A DNA stretch of 55,000 nt from Chromera velia (taxonomy: Eukaryota; Sar; Chromeraceae). The stretch is taken from contig JAHBMJ010004247.1 of assembly GCA_018398765.1 (NCBI GenBank), positions 1-55,000 of the forward strand. Direction: 5' to 3'. The notes below the pieces were generated by a model. The model ran no database searches. It saw only the letters and a program-made list of their open reading frames with translations, and was not told the origin of the DNA. Each line of letters opens with the position of its first letter. Within the stretch, counting starts at the first letter, position 1. Below, piece after piece: positions 20,402 to 31,183 of this stretch. Both the position numbers and the translations under genes were made by a program.

Positions 20402-22102
20402 TTATTTTAGAACAAAATAAAAAGAGGACAAACGCGCCTTCCAAAGAGAACGAAGACCATCATCACCAGTCCGACGGACTGTAGACATGAACAAATGAAG
20501 TAAAAACGAAACAGGCCATCTCAGAATATACAACTCCAAAAACAGAAAAGTGAGTTCGTCAACCAGGACAACTGCAGATGCATTATAAAAAAGAAGGGTC
20601 CGGATAAGATGAGAGGATATTAGGCCCTTCTTGGCCGAAACAGAAGGAATATAGGAGAAAGCATGCATCAAACGCACTCTACGAAGTGAAGGTAGGTTAG
20701 GAAAAGACGACCATCCTCCAGAAATAGGCAACAGAGAAAAAGCAACCAAATTATGAAAGAAATTAAGAAGAACATCACGGTTAGGATTAACAGCAGCAAA
20801 AAGCAAAATTGAAAAAGATTCGGGTAAAGAGAAAAGACGCAGACCAAGCACCGTAGATCCCTTCTGATGTTCTAAAACGTACGCAGGGCTGTAGAAGTCT
20901 TCCTCAAGTAACTTTTCCATCATGGGGTCATTCGGCACGTTACTCATACCACAGTCAGACCTAAAAACAATCGTTCTATCATCCATGTATCTCCCTGTCA
21001 TCCATTTTTCCCCCCCTCATGAAGGCTTCAATCTCATCAATGCAACAGAGTATTCTTTCCACGTAGCAAAAAATCGGGCCCCACCAGGAGAGCAAGGACT
21101 CCCTTGAGGAAAACCTTCATGCTGTCTGACCATCTTCCCTCGAACCCGAATTACATTCGAAATAAAATCAAGATTAATTATACGAGCCAGCATATTAAGA
21201 GGGTAAGAAAGTGCATTCGCATAATTGCAGTGGGAGGATAAAAAAGCAACAGGTTTTAAGTAACGTCTGCGAGAATACCACTTCTCACCCTCTCCCGGAC
21301 CCGCCTCCTTAATACAAAAAGACTTATGGGTGGGCAACATAACAAAACGATATCTAGAGGAAGAATGAATGAAATGAACAAAGTTATTCAAATAAGAAAG
21401 GAAATCAGCTCTGGGTAGAGAAGGAACAAATGCTTTGGTGTCGTCCACCAGCAGACCAAGTCCACTCCGAGGCCAATACAAATTAGAAGAAAGATAAGAG
21501 CCACGATCTGCAAGTCTCCCAAACCCTGAATTAAAGATCCCAACCTTATCCTGAAAAGCAAAGACAGAGTTAAAGTCAGAATACGGCGAAAAGTAAGAAA
21601 GACAGCCATTCAAAGCCTTGCAAAAGAAAAAAAAAATCTCACGTCTGGCGTGTCTCTTGTAAGATACCAATGGCCTGTACTTCAAAGAGGACCAAGACTC
21701 AGGGAGATCCCCCTCAACTCCCCAAGACTTACGTTTCACCTAAAGGATCCCAATCCCAAAGTGGTGTTTCTTCCTGTCGAATTTCTTGAACTGATTCAAA
21801 AAAGACGCCCATGCATCCTTTTTATTCGGAAAACCATTCTCTAGAAGGTCCAGAGAAGCAGAAAACTCACCCTCCCCAATTCTTTCATAAGAAGAATAAA
21901 AGAAAAAAGCTCTCGCCACTGCCTCAATGTATCTCCCTTTACACAAAAAAGCCAGATCTCCTCTGGCCTTGTCAACCGGCACAACCGCTAGAGCAGTTGG
22001 TAACCTTCTTATTGCCATAGACTTCCTTGGGACGGCCAGCCCCTTTCTTATTTGCTTGAGCACATGAAAGCATTGAAACCCACCGCTCCCGAAGGTCGGC
22101 AA
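20402..22102 (-). pseudogene. Penelope-like reverse transcriptase, broken in places
   Basis: Three consecutive - strand frames form one RT. At 22102-21740: VVPVDKARGDLAFLCKGRYIE, a PLE-type block before the fingers. At 21739-21017: LLVDDTKAFVPSLP with the first catalytic Asp, then the HEGFPQGSPCSPGGARFF motif. At 21001-20402: MTGRYMDDRTIVF, an intact YxDD palm motif, then a thumb-like section. Frame changes lie near 21740 and 21005. Unlike the LTR elements here, the catalytic Asp residues are kept. This copy is interrupted but recent-looking in its conserved blocks. Confidence 0.85.
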
Positions 22103-23131
22103 TCATTGTAGGAGACAAGACCCCTTTCATCAACCTGCCTCTTGTATTTTCTCTCCCCCTCCCCCTTCCTATTGTCTTTCCTAGACCAACCCCCTCCCAA
22201 GTGCCACCATCAGAAGTGAGAACAGAATGGAGGAAAGACTCAATACCCTTCGAAACAACATTCTATGCACCAGTGTTAGGCCATAATTTGGCCTTGGAAG
22301 AAAAGTGAGGGGGAAGAGAGAAGAAAGATCTAAGAGAGGAAGATGCAGACAGTAGACAACACACATGACCATCAAGCAAAGGAAGATCGAATAATTCTAC
22401 AATTTCTATACAACGATACAACGATCCACAAAAAGAACCTTCACCCCCTCCTCCTTCCCCACAAATCCCATATGTATTGTCCAAAGTTTGTTGAAGATCA
22501 GTCAGCTTTGTAAGGAGAAGGCGAAGCCTCACGTATGACAACAGAGACACAGTTTTCCTTATCTCCTCAAACATGGTAAAATAAAAAGATCGGAAAAAAG
22601 ACAAGTCAGCGAGGGGCACCCGAATCGTTACAATGGTGTAATCAGCTCCCCTCTTAGCAAAGTCGCTGCTGACCAGCCATTCAACTCGCACATTCGTCTC
22701 ACATTCAAGTCAAAAGTTGCCCTCCCTCCCCCAAAAATCCCGCCCCTGTACACCATGCGCATGCATGCACTCAAATCATTCTTCATGATCGCATCAAATG
22801 AACAAAGAGACGAACCAGGAAGGACCTTCTTAAACAATGCAGTTAGCAGTCGTGCACGAAAAAGAGAAATCACGTCCCCTTCCCCTCTCTTCGCCCCCAC
22901 ACCCTCTTCACCAGTGACCTTGTAGAGGAAAAGAGAGCGAGATTAGAAAATGCCTCCTTTATCAACTCTTCCCGCCAACTTCGACATGTGAACAGAAGAT
23001 TCAAGTCTCCTCCTCAGATTTGAAACCCTGTCACTACACCTGCACGCAATTGAGTGAACATCCCTTTTATTAGGGTCCCTCAAATTATGTACCGGGTCAT
23101 TCTTGAATCTCTTCAACACACCAACGGTATT
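22103..23131 (-). pseudogene. PLE linker between nuclease and RT, degraded
   Basis: This covers the span between GIY-YIG and RT on the - strand. Coding texture is visible in pieces (for example 22900-22628, CSFDAIMKNDLSACMRMVY and NGWSAATLLRGELITPL), but stops and frameshifts are frequent. Such linkers carry the N-terminal RT extension in PLEs. No other domain was recognised. Confidence 0.5.
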
Positions 23132-23521
23132 CTATGTAGGTTTGTATGCACGAATACATAAGTACTCCATCATATGCAAATTTATCTGACCACCCCCAAT
23201 CTTTACAATAGGAAGGATAACAAAGAGGCCGTGTCTGGAAGCATCAGCAGACAAAACAGAATAAAAGCGATGTGCATACCCACACCCCATCTTATTACAT
23301 TTCCTCCCAACGTGACATGGTTTTAATGCACTCGTGAGGTGCTGAAAGAACCGATCAAGCGCCCTACCAACGGTACTTCCAATATAAAAGCCTCTCTTCC
23401 ATCGTGACCAAATCAAATATATTACTCCCTTGTCCCACCATGATGCATCCTCTCCCACCCCAGCATAAGCATCCTTGACCTCTCTCAGAAAGGAAGAATA
23501 TTTCATATTAAATAGACCCAA
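23132..23521 (-). pseudogene. GIY-YIG endonuclease domain of the PLE, N-terminal to RT
   Basis: A 129-codon frame contains GVIYLIW (the GIY half) and FYIGSTVGRALDRFFQHL (the YIG half with the conserved Arg). It then has a cysteine cluster (CHVGRKCNKMGC) and, near the end, MMEYLCIRAYKPT, matching the catalytic Glu and the KP tail motif. It is followed at once by a TAG stop. It lies upstream of the RT in the reading direction. In canonical Penelope elements this nuclease follows the RT; the reversed order is known for the Naiad/Chlamys-type PLE clade. It would nick target DNA for priming. Confidence 0.85.
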
Positions 23522-23671
23522 CTATGTAGAAGCAGCCAGCGAATGGGAATATACAAGTCTCCTCAAACATTTCTGACCAAACCCTCTCTTAAAGACAGTC
23601 CGAAGCTTGCAAGAAGGATTCATCACATCCTCAGGGGACGCAGGCATAACATGGAGAGTGTATGAAGGTGG

Positions 23672-24205
23672 CTATATCGTCTGAATAACAAAAACCATCG
23701 TTAACAGGCAATCGCATCTGTAAATGTCCGATGCACAAACAGGACAGGCTTGAACTGCGTGCACATGGAGGGATGCAACAAACATCTGCACCCCAGCCAA
23801 TCTGAGGGAAAGACGATCAAGGTTAAACTCCACTTTCTCTCTCACACTTTCCCTGCCAAAACCCCTTCTATTCCCTGTATCCTTCCCAATCACTCCAACC
23901 AGTTCCCTCACTTCCTCATGCAATTTATCAGACACAGACAACAAAAAAGAAGAATCAAAATTAATTTGAACATTCAACTGACCACTGCTCCTCCCGACAT
24001 GCTCCTCAGTCCCTAGTCAATGAAGTCCCACCTGGCAACCTCCCATTCCCTTCCCCCCTTCTCCTTCCTTCTCCTGCTGCAGATAGAGAGCCTCAACCCT
24101 CTTTTTCTGTATGATGAAAGCATAAACGAGTTCCAAAAGGTCACAGCCCTCCAGATCCCCGTCCACTGCACTGTCCTTCAGTACTGAGATCATCTCCTTC
24201 CTCAC
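23672..24205 (-). pseudogene. PLE N-terminal region, two open blocks
   Basis: Frames at 24205-24017 and 23977-23672 encode helical, charged sequence (LLELVYAFIIQKKRVEALYL; VREKVEFNLDRLSLRLAGV) that ends with a cysteine group, CPVCASDIYRCDC. This looks like the amino-terminal part of the PLE protein ahead of GIY-YIG. A stop near 24015 separates the two blocks. Confidence 0.5.
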
Positions 24206-24748
24206 CTAGCCCCACCGTGTTTCACTGCACATGACAGACACCATCACTGACAGTCTGGCATCATCCATACATTTTTACCAGAGTTTCCCCCCCAAACCTC
24301 CATTCTTTGGTTGTCGATACACAGGAAGGTCGAACAGTGTCTTGTATGTGATCCTCTTACCTACCATTGGCACATTCGGGGGGAAGATTTGCATTCCATT
24401 CATTGTGGGCCTGTCCCTCCCAGCAGATGACGGTCTGAAGGGCGTGACAGCTCTCTTTTGCATCTGCTGACCCTCCCCCTCTCTCTCCCCCATGGATCTT
24501 GGGGTCACGAACCCCGAGTCCGTCATTCCCTGCTTCCCCTCAGAGGAATGCGTTACCTGCCTCATTCGCTTAGGTGACCCTGTCCCTGCCTATCTACCAA
24601 AGCCATCCTGCATCCCTCCCCCCCCTACCCCGTTTGCCCCTGCATTGCCATTCATTCTCGGGTTTCTATTAAGCACTATCAGGCTAATTCCCTCATCCCC
24701 CTTCTTCCCATCATTCATCCCTCTGTTCACCATTCCACCCCCCCCAGT

Positions 24749-25664
24749 CTAGCGTACATCTACCCCTGTGTTCGGAATCCTCTTCTCCGTCACCCCAGGG
24801 CCATCTACATCTACGTCCTCAACTGTGATCCCCCCTGATTGGATGTCACAGGTCGGGTACATAGAGTGTTTCCCACCCACTGGCCCACTCACCCCCCTTC
24901 CCCGGGTTTTCTTCATCTCTTCTTGAAGACGAACAACCCGCCCATGAATTTTCATGACTCCATGCTCTTTCACCATCTCCGCTACTGAGCACAACATCTC
25001 ACTCGCCACATCTACTTGTGCCCCCACTTTGGCAGCTATATGTTCAATGGCCAGGTGTGCGTCAATGTATGCAGCCCCCTCACTTCTCACTTTGTTCGTC
25101 AGCCTCCAGGTGTATTCTCTGTATTCCATTCCCTTTTGCATCATCATATACTCCCTTCTGGATTTCGAGAACACCTCGTCGAGCGGTATCTGAAGCATTG
25201 GCATCAACACCCCTTCCACCATCTCATCACACGCTTCCTTCACCTCCATCATTCCGATATGTGCCTTTTCGTTTATCTCTCCCCCCTTCTTCATTTTCCT
25301 TGACTGTACAATCAGCTTATCGTATGCCTGTTTATTCATTACCTCTACCTTCATTGAGGACTCGAGGGCATCCTTGTTCATGGCTTTCAAATTCGTAGCG
25401 TCTGCCACCCTCATCTTCACCAGGACCCATTCTGCCACCCTCATCCAGGACCCATTCTGTCATCCCCGTCTTCTCTGTGTCAAACGTATTGACAATGACC
25501 TCATCTGCCTTCAGCTCATGACCCGGTAGATATGGTTTCATAACTATTCTATCTGGGATCCTCTTCCTTGGCTCGACCATTCTCCCCGTATCCGGGGGCG
25601 CTTTTTCCACTTCCACCTGACCGAGCCGTTCTTTCACTGACTTATACATCTCCAAGTCCCTCAA
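24749..25664 (-). pseudogene. PLE upstream ORF, coiled-coil-like, frameshifted
   Basis: Two overlapping - strand frames (25664-25332 and 25444-24749) form a long charged protein rich in Lys, Glu and Met, with heptad-like spacing (YREYTWRLTNKVRSEGAAYIDAHLAIEHIAAKV). They overlap around a short tandem duplication of about 20 bp (AGGACCCATTCTG.CA, near 25420-25465) that probably caused the frame change. It sits between the 5' terminal repeat and the nuclease, as an ORF1-type protein would. No catalytic motif was found. Confidence 0.55.
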
Positions 25665-25778
25665 GTGCCTAAGAATCAGTCTACTGGGACAGCAGAGAGA
25701 CTGGACTTCACTGCATACACGTGATGGTCTATAGAATTCTGAGGTTCAAGGCAAGGAGCCGACCCAGAAAAAGAATCT

Positions 25779-26122
25779 ATAATGGAGATTCTAGGAAATT
25801 GATAGTCTCTTCAAACAGCTGAAATCTTATGTTGTCTGTGTACCAATGTGTTGGTAGGAGCACACGGTCAATCTACCATAATCCAGCACAATCCAACAGG
25901 CTGCTGTCTGATTTAATTAGAATTTATCGAATACGTGCTAATTAAACGACATACAAAAAATGTATGCATGCAAAAAAAAACTTTGGAGACTGAAGTTTTG
26001 CATACACGCCGAGCTAAACATTAATAGCTCGAAATCAGCATACCAATTAATCGTAGTATTACGTCGATCCTTGCAGGCCGGTGGATAAACTGTAGGCATG
26101 ATTAGAGAACACACGTAGTATC
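25779..26122 (-). repeat. PLE terminal direct repeat, 5' copy
   Basis: About 344 bp, matching 19944-20283 with scattered differences. The two copies bracket the PLE (about 6.2 kb). Both edges lie within Copia pol coding sequence, showing insertion into an existing Copia copy. I looked for a hammerhead ribozyme core on both strands and did not find one. Confidence 0.8.
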
Positions 26123-26879
26123 CCGTGCAGATGTTCTTCCTTTTCCTTGATCCCTGCACAAATGTTCTGTACGTACTATCCCTGATCCCAGAGCAACTCA
26201 TCCCCGAACATGCAAACAGACAGACCGCAGTAAGCATAAAGAGCCCCATTATCCATCCTCTCTGGTTCATTGGTCTTTATGTGCTTCTGCAGAGATCGAA
26301 TCTCTCTTACAGCGTCTGCAGTAAAAACGAAGAGATTGTCTACGTGTATAACCATCAGAGCGATCGGCTTACCACTCCGGTCGTACTTAACCAGAATGCT
26401 CTCGCTCACCTCCTTCCACCCTTCCTTCTCAGCAACAGAATTCTTGAAAAATTGGGTGTACCTGCGAGGGGCATCTTTCAGCCTGTAGGCTGCTTTCACG
26501 ATGCGAACAACCAACCCCCCTCTCAGCTCCGGAATCACATGAAAGGGCAAGTCATCTGGCAGTCATCTGGTAGATGGAGCCAGACGTTTTCATCACTATA
26601 CGGGCACTGGAGGAATGCAGTCGTTACATCCGTCTTGGCAGCCTGTAACCCTTGAGTAAGAGCCCACACAATGGCTGCCCTCACAAGGCCTGAATCTGTA
26701 GTGCTAGAGTAGGTCTCTAGCAGAGGACGCTTGTCTTCGAACCCCCTCACGACCAGACAACTCTTTGGAACTCTCTCTCCATTCTTCAGCTTCCAAGTTC
26801 TAACCATGCGGAGAGTGAGAGGTTTGACTCCCTTCTGTCTAGCGTCCTCACAAGACAAGATCTCATTAAGACTAAACAC
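26123..26879 (-). pseudogene. Copia reverse transcriptase, broken
   Basis: On the - strand a frame at 26879-26535 carries [28 protein letters not shown] and TDVTTAFLQ, typical Copia RT N-terminal blocks with the first catalytic Asp. The frame at 26550-26176 carries KAAYRLKDAPRRYTQFF and VIHVDNLFVF. In Copia the latter is a VDD motif; here the second Asp is Asn (AAT at 26337-26335). A TAG follows GDELLWDQG. Coding continues to about 26126, where the PLE begins. Confidence 0.85.
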
Positions 26880-27757
26880 CCCACACTTAAGCTAACGACG
26901 GAACTCTTTCTCATCGCTCTCTCTAAATAACCCCACACGGATCTCTTCATCTGATACAGTGTTGCTGTTAGATGCCCTTTCGCAGCATTCTCTTCATGCT
27001 GAAGTAATTCCTTTGCCTTCGCTGCCTGCTGCACGTTGAACACAACAGACAGGGCTCGGTTAAGCCTCTCAGCAGCCGCCTTCTCTGCCTCTTGCCGCCT
27101 TTTCTCTCTCAATGTACACATCTTCTGACGGCGTGCCTTCCGATTGAGACATGTATATGAGGCCATCTCTCTTTCTCTGTCGGGAGACAAGGAGACAGGC
27201 TCAGCACACTCAGTGACACTCTTTTCTTCTTCATCCCCCTCATCTCTGAACCCCTCGGGAAGGGCATTCTCTCCAAACAAAGAATCATCGGGATCAATAG
27301 AAGCGCGCTCGATTCCATCGTCTTCCTCTTCTTCTTTGATGCTTGGAAGCCAGGCAGCCTCGTCAGGAACGTGGGCCACTTCTTCCGGAAAAGCATTCCT
27401 TGAACCCTCTTGCCCCTCCCGAACATGAGAAATGACATCTTCAGGGATTTGCATCCCTTCAGAGAAATGGAAAGTCTCAAGGATCTCGTCACTCTTCCTA
27501 ATATCGTCAACCTCCATCAAACTCTCCTTCTTCTATCCCGTGCCGGAAGAGTTGGGCTTCAGGGCCACAACGTCAATCCGTCTCTTCAACTGTCGAACGA
27601 CCTGTGCGGGAAACCACGCACCCCCAGACCGCCGAACAATGAGGCCTTTTCTCTTTCCCTCCCCCTCAGTGGGAGGCGGGACCTCTACATCTTCCTCAAC
27701 AACGACTGCCCCCTCATTAAATCTCTCTATCTCCACTCTTCCTTTTTGCTTCGACAC
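26880..27757 (-). pseudogene. Copia linker between integrase and RT
   Basis: - strand frames at 27757-27533 and 27520-26786 encode a very acidic then basic stretch (KEEEEDDGIERASIDPDDSLFG; ARRQKMCTLREKRRQEAEKAAAERLN). This fits the variable connector between Copia integrase and RT. A FPAQVV motif near 27595 also occurs before the integrase near 29000. Stops split it from the RT frame. Confidence 0.6.
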
Positions 27758-27868
27758 AACGAGATCAAAGGTATCACTGCTCTCCTCCCCCCATTCAGAA
27801 CCCTCGTCGGACCTATTGGAATCATCAGGGGCCTCGGTTGAGGCAGAATCGGACGAGCACTCACCAAC

Positions 27869-28933
27869 CTACTGGTGGAGACGGACTTGAGAGGGATGGA
27901 TGCGAACCATCTGCCACCCCTCTTTGCGCTTCACAACAACGGAGACAGCCTTCAAAGAGAGCACTCCCCCGAACCAACCAATCTCCCTCCTTGGCTCAAA
28001 ACCTTCCTGCGTCCCTGGTACTCTGTCAACAAAGCGCACTTTGTCTCCCACAGTCATAGGAGACACCCCCGGACTCTTTAAAAAGATAACAGAGTCGGGA
28101 GACTTGCCTGTGTGGGAGTGGACCGTCTCACACAGCTGCTGAGCCACCCCTTGCAGAAAAGAAAGCCAGAGGTAGGCACGGATCGCGACAGACAAGAAGA
28201 GCTTGCGGAGGACATACTTGATGGTTGCATTCACCCACTCTATGAGACCCTGACTCTCGGGAGTGTACGGTGCGCCGAAGTCCTGCTCGATGCCTTCTTG
28301 TCTGCAAAATCGCTTATAAAAGGCAAAAATGAATTCCCCCCCATTATTTGAAGAGACAATCTTTGGTTTTCCTTTTCCCAAGTGTTCTAACTTTCTCATC
28401 CAGTGGATCAAATGATGCATGGCCATCCATTTGTTTCTGATTGCCATCAAGTCAACCTTCCTTGTTGCTTCATCAACAATCACAAAAATCCAGAAAACAC
28501 CCCCCACCCCCCAAACTTTCACCTTCGTCAAGTCATGAATGATTCTGTCATTGAACTCACTCACATGTGAAGACACACCACAAGCAGGCACACTCCATAC
28601 ATGCGCATTCACTCTGACACATGCATTGCACTCTTCACCCACTTGCTGACACTCATACAAGGACACATCAATTCCTTTCTCATGCGGTGTCTTTCTCAGA
28701 TGCTCACCCACGGCATCATGATAATATCTGTAATACAACAGCTTCACAAGGTTTGCACGCTTGTCTGCATTCACAGGCACCCAGAGACGATGCAATCTTT
28801 CTTCTACTTTCTTTCTCTTCTCACTGTCTGGATCGCTGTGCTTTCTTGCATATGCTTTGGCCTTTTCCTTTGAGTAAGAAGGAAGAGGCTCAGAGAAGCG
28901 AACATGCTTGCACCCACAATTAGACTTCCTCAC
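27869..28933 (-). pseudogene. Copia integrase, catalytic Asp changed
   Basis: The 354-codon frame begins with a zinc-binding HHCC region (YYHDAVGEH then CQQVGEECNAC). The core follows: IIHDLTKVKVWG (first Asp), FVIVDEATRKV, SSNNGGEFIFAFYKRFCRQEGI, and TPESQGLIEWVNATI (Glu). The middle motif is DNGGEF in Copia integrases and reads NNGGEF here (AAT at 28348-28346), removing a catalytic acid. The rest of the frame is open, with a C-terminal VGDKVRFVDRVPG-type module. It would join cDNA ends to target DNA. Confidence 0.9.
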
Positions 28934-28942
28934 TGCAGAAGG

Positions 28943-29420
28943 TCAAGCAATCTCTCCTTTTCTTTCTGAATCATTCAAAAACAAAAGAGGCAAAGAGTCT
29001 TTTCCAACCACCTGTGCAGGAAACTTTTCTCTATTTACATCCTCTAACCAAACGCAGCCACTTCCTTCCTCCAAATTAAGACGCTTCTTACTGGCAAAAA
29101 GCAAAGACTGATCGATTTCATCACTCACCGCCGCCTCTTCACGCGCTGCCCTCCAGACGCCTCGATTTACATCGAAGACCGGCAGGTACAGAAGTGCCAT
29201 TTGAGACGTGGTGAGGATTCAGTCTGCGTCGGAACGAGCAATGTCAAACACTTTCACTTTATCATACGTAGACACAGCGTAGGCAGCAGCGACAGAGGGA
29301 GAAACCAAACTAAAGGTATTGCCGGAATTGATAAAAAGGGAAGGAGCATGCTTCAAACAAGACTTTCTCTATCTTTTCTTCGCAGATCCTCAGGCTGCCT
29401 TCTCTCTCTCCTCACTACCC
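28943..29420 (-). pseudogene. Copia protease region, active site changed
   Basis: On the - strand the frame reads LFINSGNTFSLVSPSVAAAYAV at about 29338-29273. Retropepsins have D-S/T-G here; this copy has NSG (AAT at 29329-29327). A TGA stop interrupts it near 29222, then TSQMALLYLPVFDVNRGVW continues toward the integrase. The protease would cut the Gag-Pol precursor. Confidence 0.65.
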
Positions 29421-29502
29421 CCACCATAACCCCCAGGCAGCACTGGTATAGAAGGAGAAAGATCCCTCTCTGTCTCGGTGGCTAACCGCTGGCCTGACAG
29501 GT

Positions 29503-30846
29503 CTAGTTTGATGAGGAAGATGAGGACCTAGAGCCCCCGGCTTTCCCCTCATCGGCCTTCTTCTTGCAACACATCCTTTCAAAGTGTCCCTTCTTCCCGC
29601 ACGGCTCGTAGTTGCACTTTTTCTCGAAGGCGTAGCAGTCCTCAACCTTGGAACCATGCTCCAAACCATAGTTGGGACAGTTCCCCTTCTTAGAGGTAGA
29701 GCAAGACTGAGGAGGAGGTCGAGAACGGGACCGAGACGAGCTGTTCTGACCGCCGCGGGAAGGAGAACGACCCCTCTTGGCAGCCTGCTGTGCATTCTCT
29801 CTCTCCTTCACTCTGGATGCGCCATCTCTCTCACTCTGCCTGTGCCCCCTCTTCGTCACCTTCCTCAGCTTCTTCACAAGACCGATCGTCTTAGCCAGAG
29901 TGGCCAGCAACTCATAAGAGATGCCATCGTAGTTAATGTCCTTCATCTTAATCTGAGGATCGGCAGCAATCTGGACCTGCTGCCTAGAGGAGGCGGAAGG
30001 AGAGGAACCGAAACAGGGTGAGAACACCGAAGACAGGCCTCCTGTTGTTCTGGTAGACACGGAAACAGCGTCACCAAACATAGAGGATTTGATGCCAAAG
30101 AGGGAAAGGATGATCTTGATCACGATGGCAGCGGTGAGCACCTGGTCGAATTCACCCTCTATCATGAGCTGCTCAATGGTCTCCTTCTTTTCTGTGTTGG
30201 GGGGGTCATAGCCGACGCGCTGGTAGCACTGATAGCGCTCCGGGACTCCCGAAAGGGAAGGGAATGTAGAAAACAGAAAAAAAGAGAGAAATAGACAGAC
30301 AGATAAAACAGACAGACGGACAGACGGAGAGAGAGAGAGAGGGGGGGGGAGAGTAGGAGAGCGGGAGGGAGAGAGGGAAAAAAGGGGAGAGAGAGGGAGA
30401 GAGGGGGAGGGGGGAAGAGAGAGAGGGAGGCTAGAGAGGATCTGACGCCCCTGCCTGTTAACTGCGTCGTCGAGCTCTTCTCTCTGCTTCCTCTCCAGTC
30501 CTCTGTACTTCTGACACTCGGCGTTCTTCTCCACTGCGACATTCTTATTGGACTGCCGCTTGAGTTGGGCAAACAAATCGAATCCGCGGTGTCCCGCCTG
30601 GTCCAGCTTCTGGATGTCCATGACCATTTGCTGGAAATCGCCCTTCTGGGCAGCTAGAACAAGAGAGGTCTTCACAGACTTATTCTTCTTCTCCTCATCC
30701 TCAATGTTTGAAAAGTTAAAGTCTGCAAACATCTCATAGCCAACGTGCCAAAATTGAAAGTGGGCAACGTTTTTGACTGGAGTAACCCAGTACATCTTCG
30801 GAAGGGAATAGAGAACGAACTCTTGGGGCTGTTCATTGTCCCCCAT
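29503..30846 (-). CDS. Copia Gag-like nucleocapsid protein
   Basis: The frame starts at ATG 30846 (MGDNEQPQEFVLY) and runs to a TGA at 29503. Open sequence continues upstream of this ATG, but only without an ATG, so 30846 is preferred. The N-terminal half is helical and Gag-like; the C-terminus is Arg/Ser-rich with two zinc-knuckle-like groups. The first reads CPNYGLEHGSKVEDC and lacks its second Cys; the second is CNYEPCGKKGHFERMC. Between about residues 137 and 200 a Ser/Pro/Leu tract encoded by a CT microsatellite (30250-30440) interrupts the protein in frame. It packages element RNA. Confidence 0.75.
   Translation of the reverse strand: MGDNEQPQEFVLYSLPKMYWVTPVKNVAHFQFWHVGYEMFADFNFSNIEDEEKKNKSVKTSLVLAAQKGDFQQMVMDIQKLDQAGHRGFDLFAQLKRQSNKNVAVEKNAECQKYRGLERKQREELDDAVNRQGRQILSSLPLSLPPSPSLPLSPLFSLSPSRSPTLPPPLSLSPSVRLSVLSVCLFLSFFLFSTFPSLSGVPERYQCYQRVGYDPPNTEKKETIEQLMIEGEFDQVLTAAIVIKIILSLFGIKSSMFGDAVSVSTRTTGGLSSVFSPCFGSSPSASSRQQVQIAADPQIKMKDINYDGISYELLATLAKTIGLVKKLRKVTKRGHRQSERDGASRVKERENAQQAAKRGRSPSRGGQNSSSRSRSRPPPQSCSTSKKGNCPNYGLEHGSKVEDCYAFEKKCNYEPCGKKGHFERMCCKKKADEGKAGGSRSSSSSSN
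30250..30440. repeat. GA/CT microsatellite inside Copia gag
   Basis: A run of GAGAGA, GGGAGA and CAGACAGA units about 190 bp long. It keeps the gag frame open on the - strand and encodes only Leu, Ser, Pro and Phe. It could instead be removed as an intron, but no convincing paired splice sites were identified. Confidence 0.8.
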
Positions 30847-30925
30847 CGTGACTGAAGAAACCGAAAACTTTGGAGACCGGACAAAAGCAACAGGTGTCTG
30901 TATGCGCTTGTGTACGTCAGTTCGT

Positions 30926-30946
30926 ACCCGCCTCAGATGCACCACA
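30926..30946 (-). other. Copia primer-binding-like site
   Basis: Directly inside the 5' LTR the - strand reads TGGTGCATCTGAGGCGGG after TG. It begins with TGG, complementary to a tRNA CCA end. The tRNA was not identified. Confidence 0.45.
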
Positions 30947-31183
30947 TGTAGAATAAGTGATAAACTGAGGGCATAAGATTCTATACAGAAAGTCTGTCAT
31001 ACAAGAAAGACAAGAAACGATCTCCCCTCAACGGTTTTCAACCACCGGAGCAGGCCAATCGGTGAGAAATTGGCATGTTTTCACAGAATTCGTCATCTAT
31101 ATATTTACATGCATCGCGGACCGTAAAGGCGCCGGACCTGGGCCGAGTAGACGTATGCCGGCCGTGGGATAATCGATCTGACA
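30947..31183 (-). mobile_element. 5' LTR of Ty1/Copia element (237 bp)
   Basis: Same length as 18926-19162, with about 20 differences by eye. It ends CTGACA, followed by CCGAG, which nearly matches the CCGAA left of the other LTR. Together they bound a 12.26-kb element including the 6.2-kb PLE. Confidence 0.9.
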
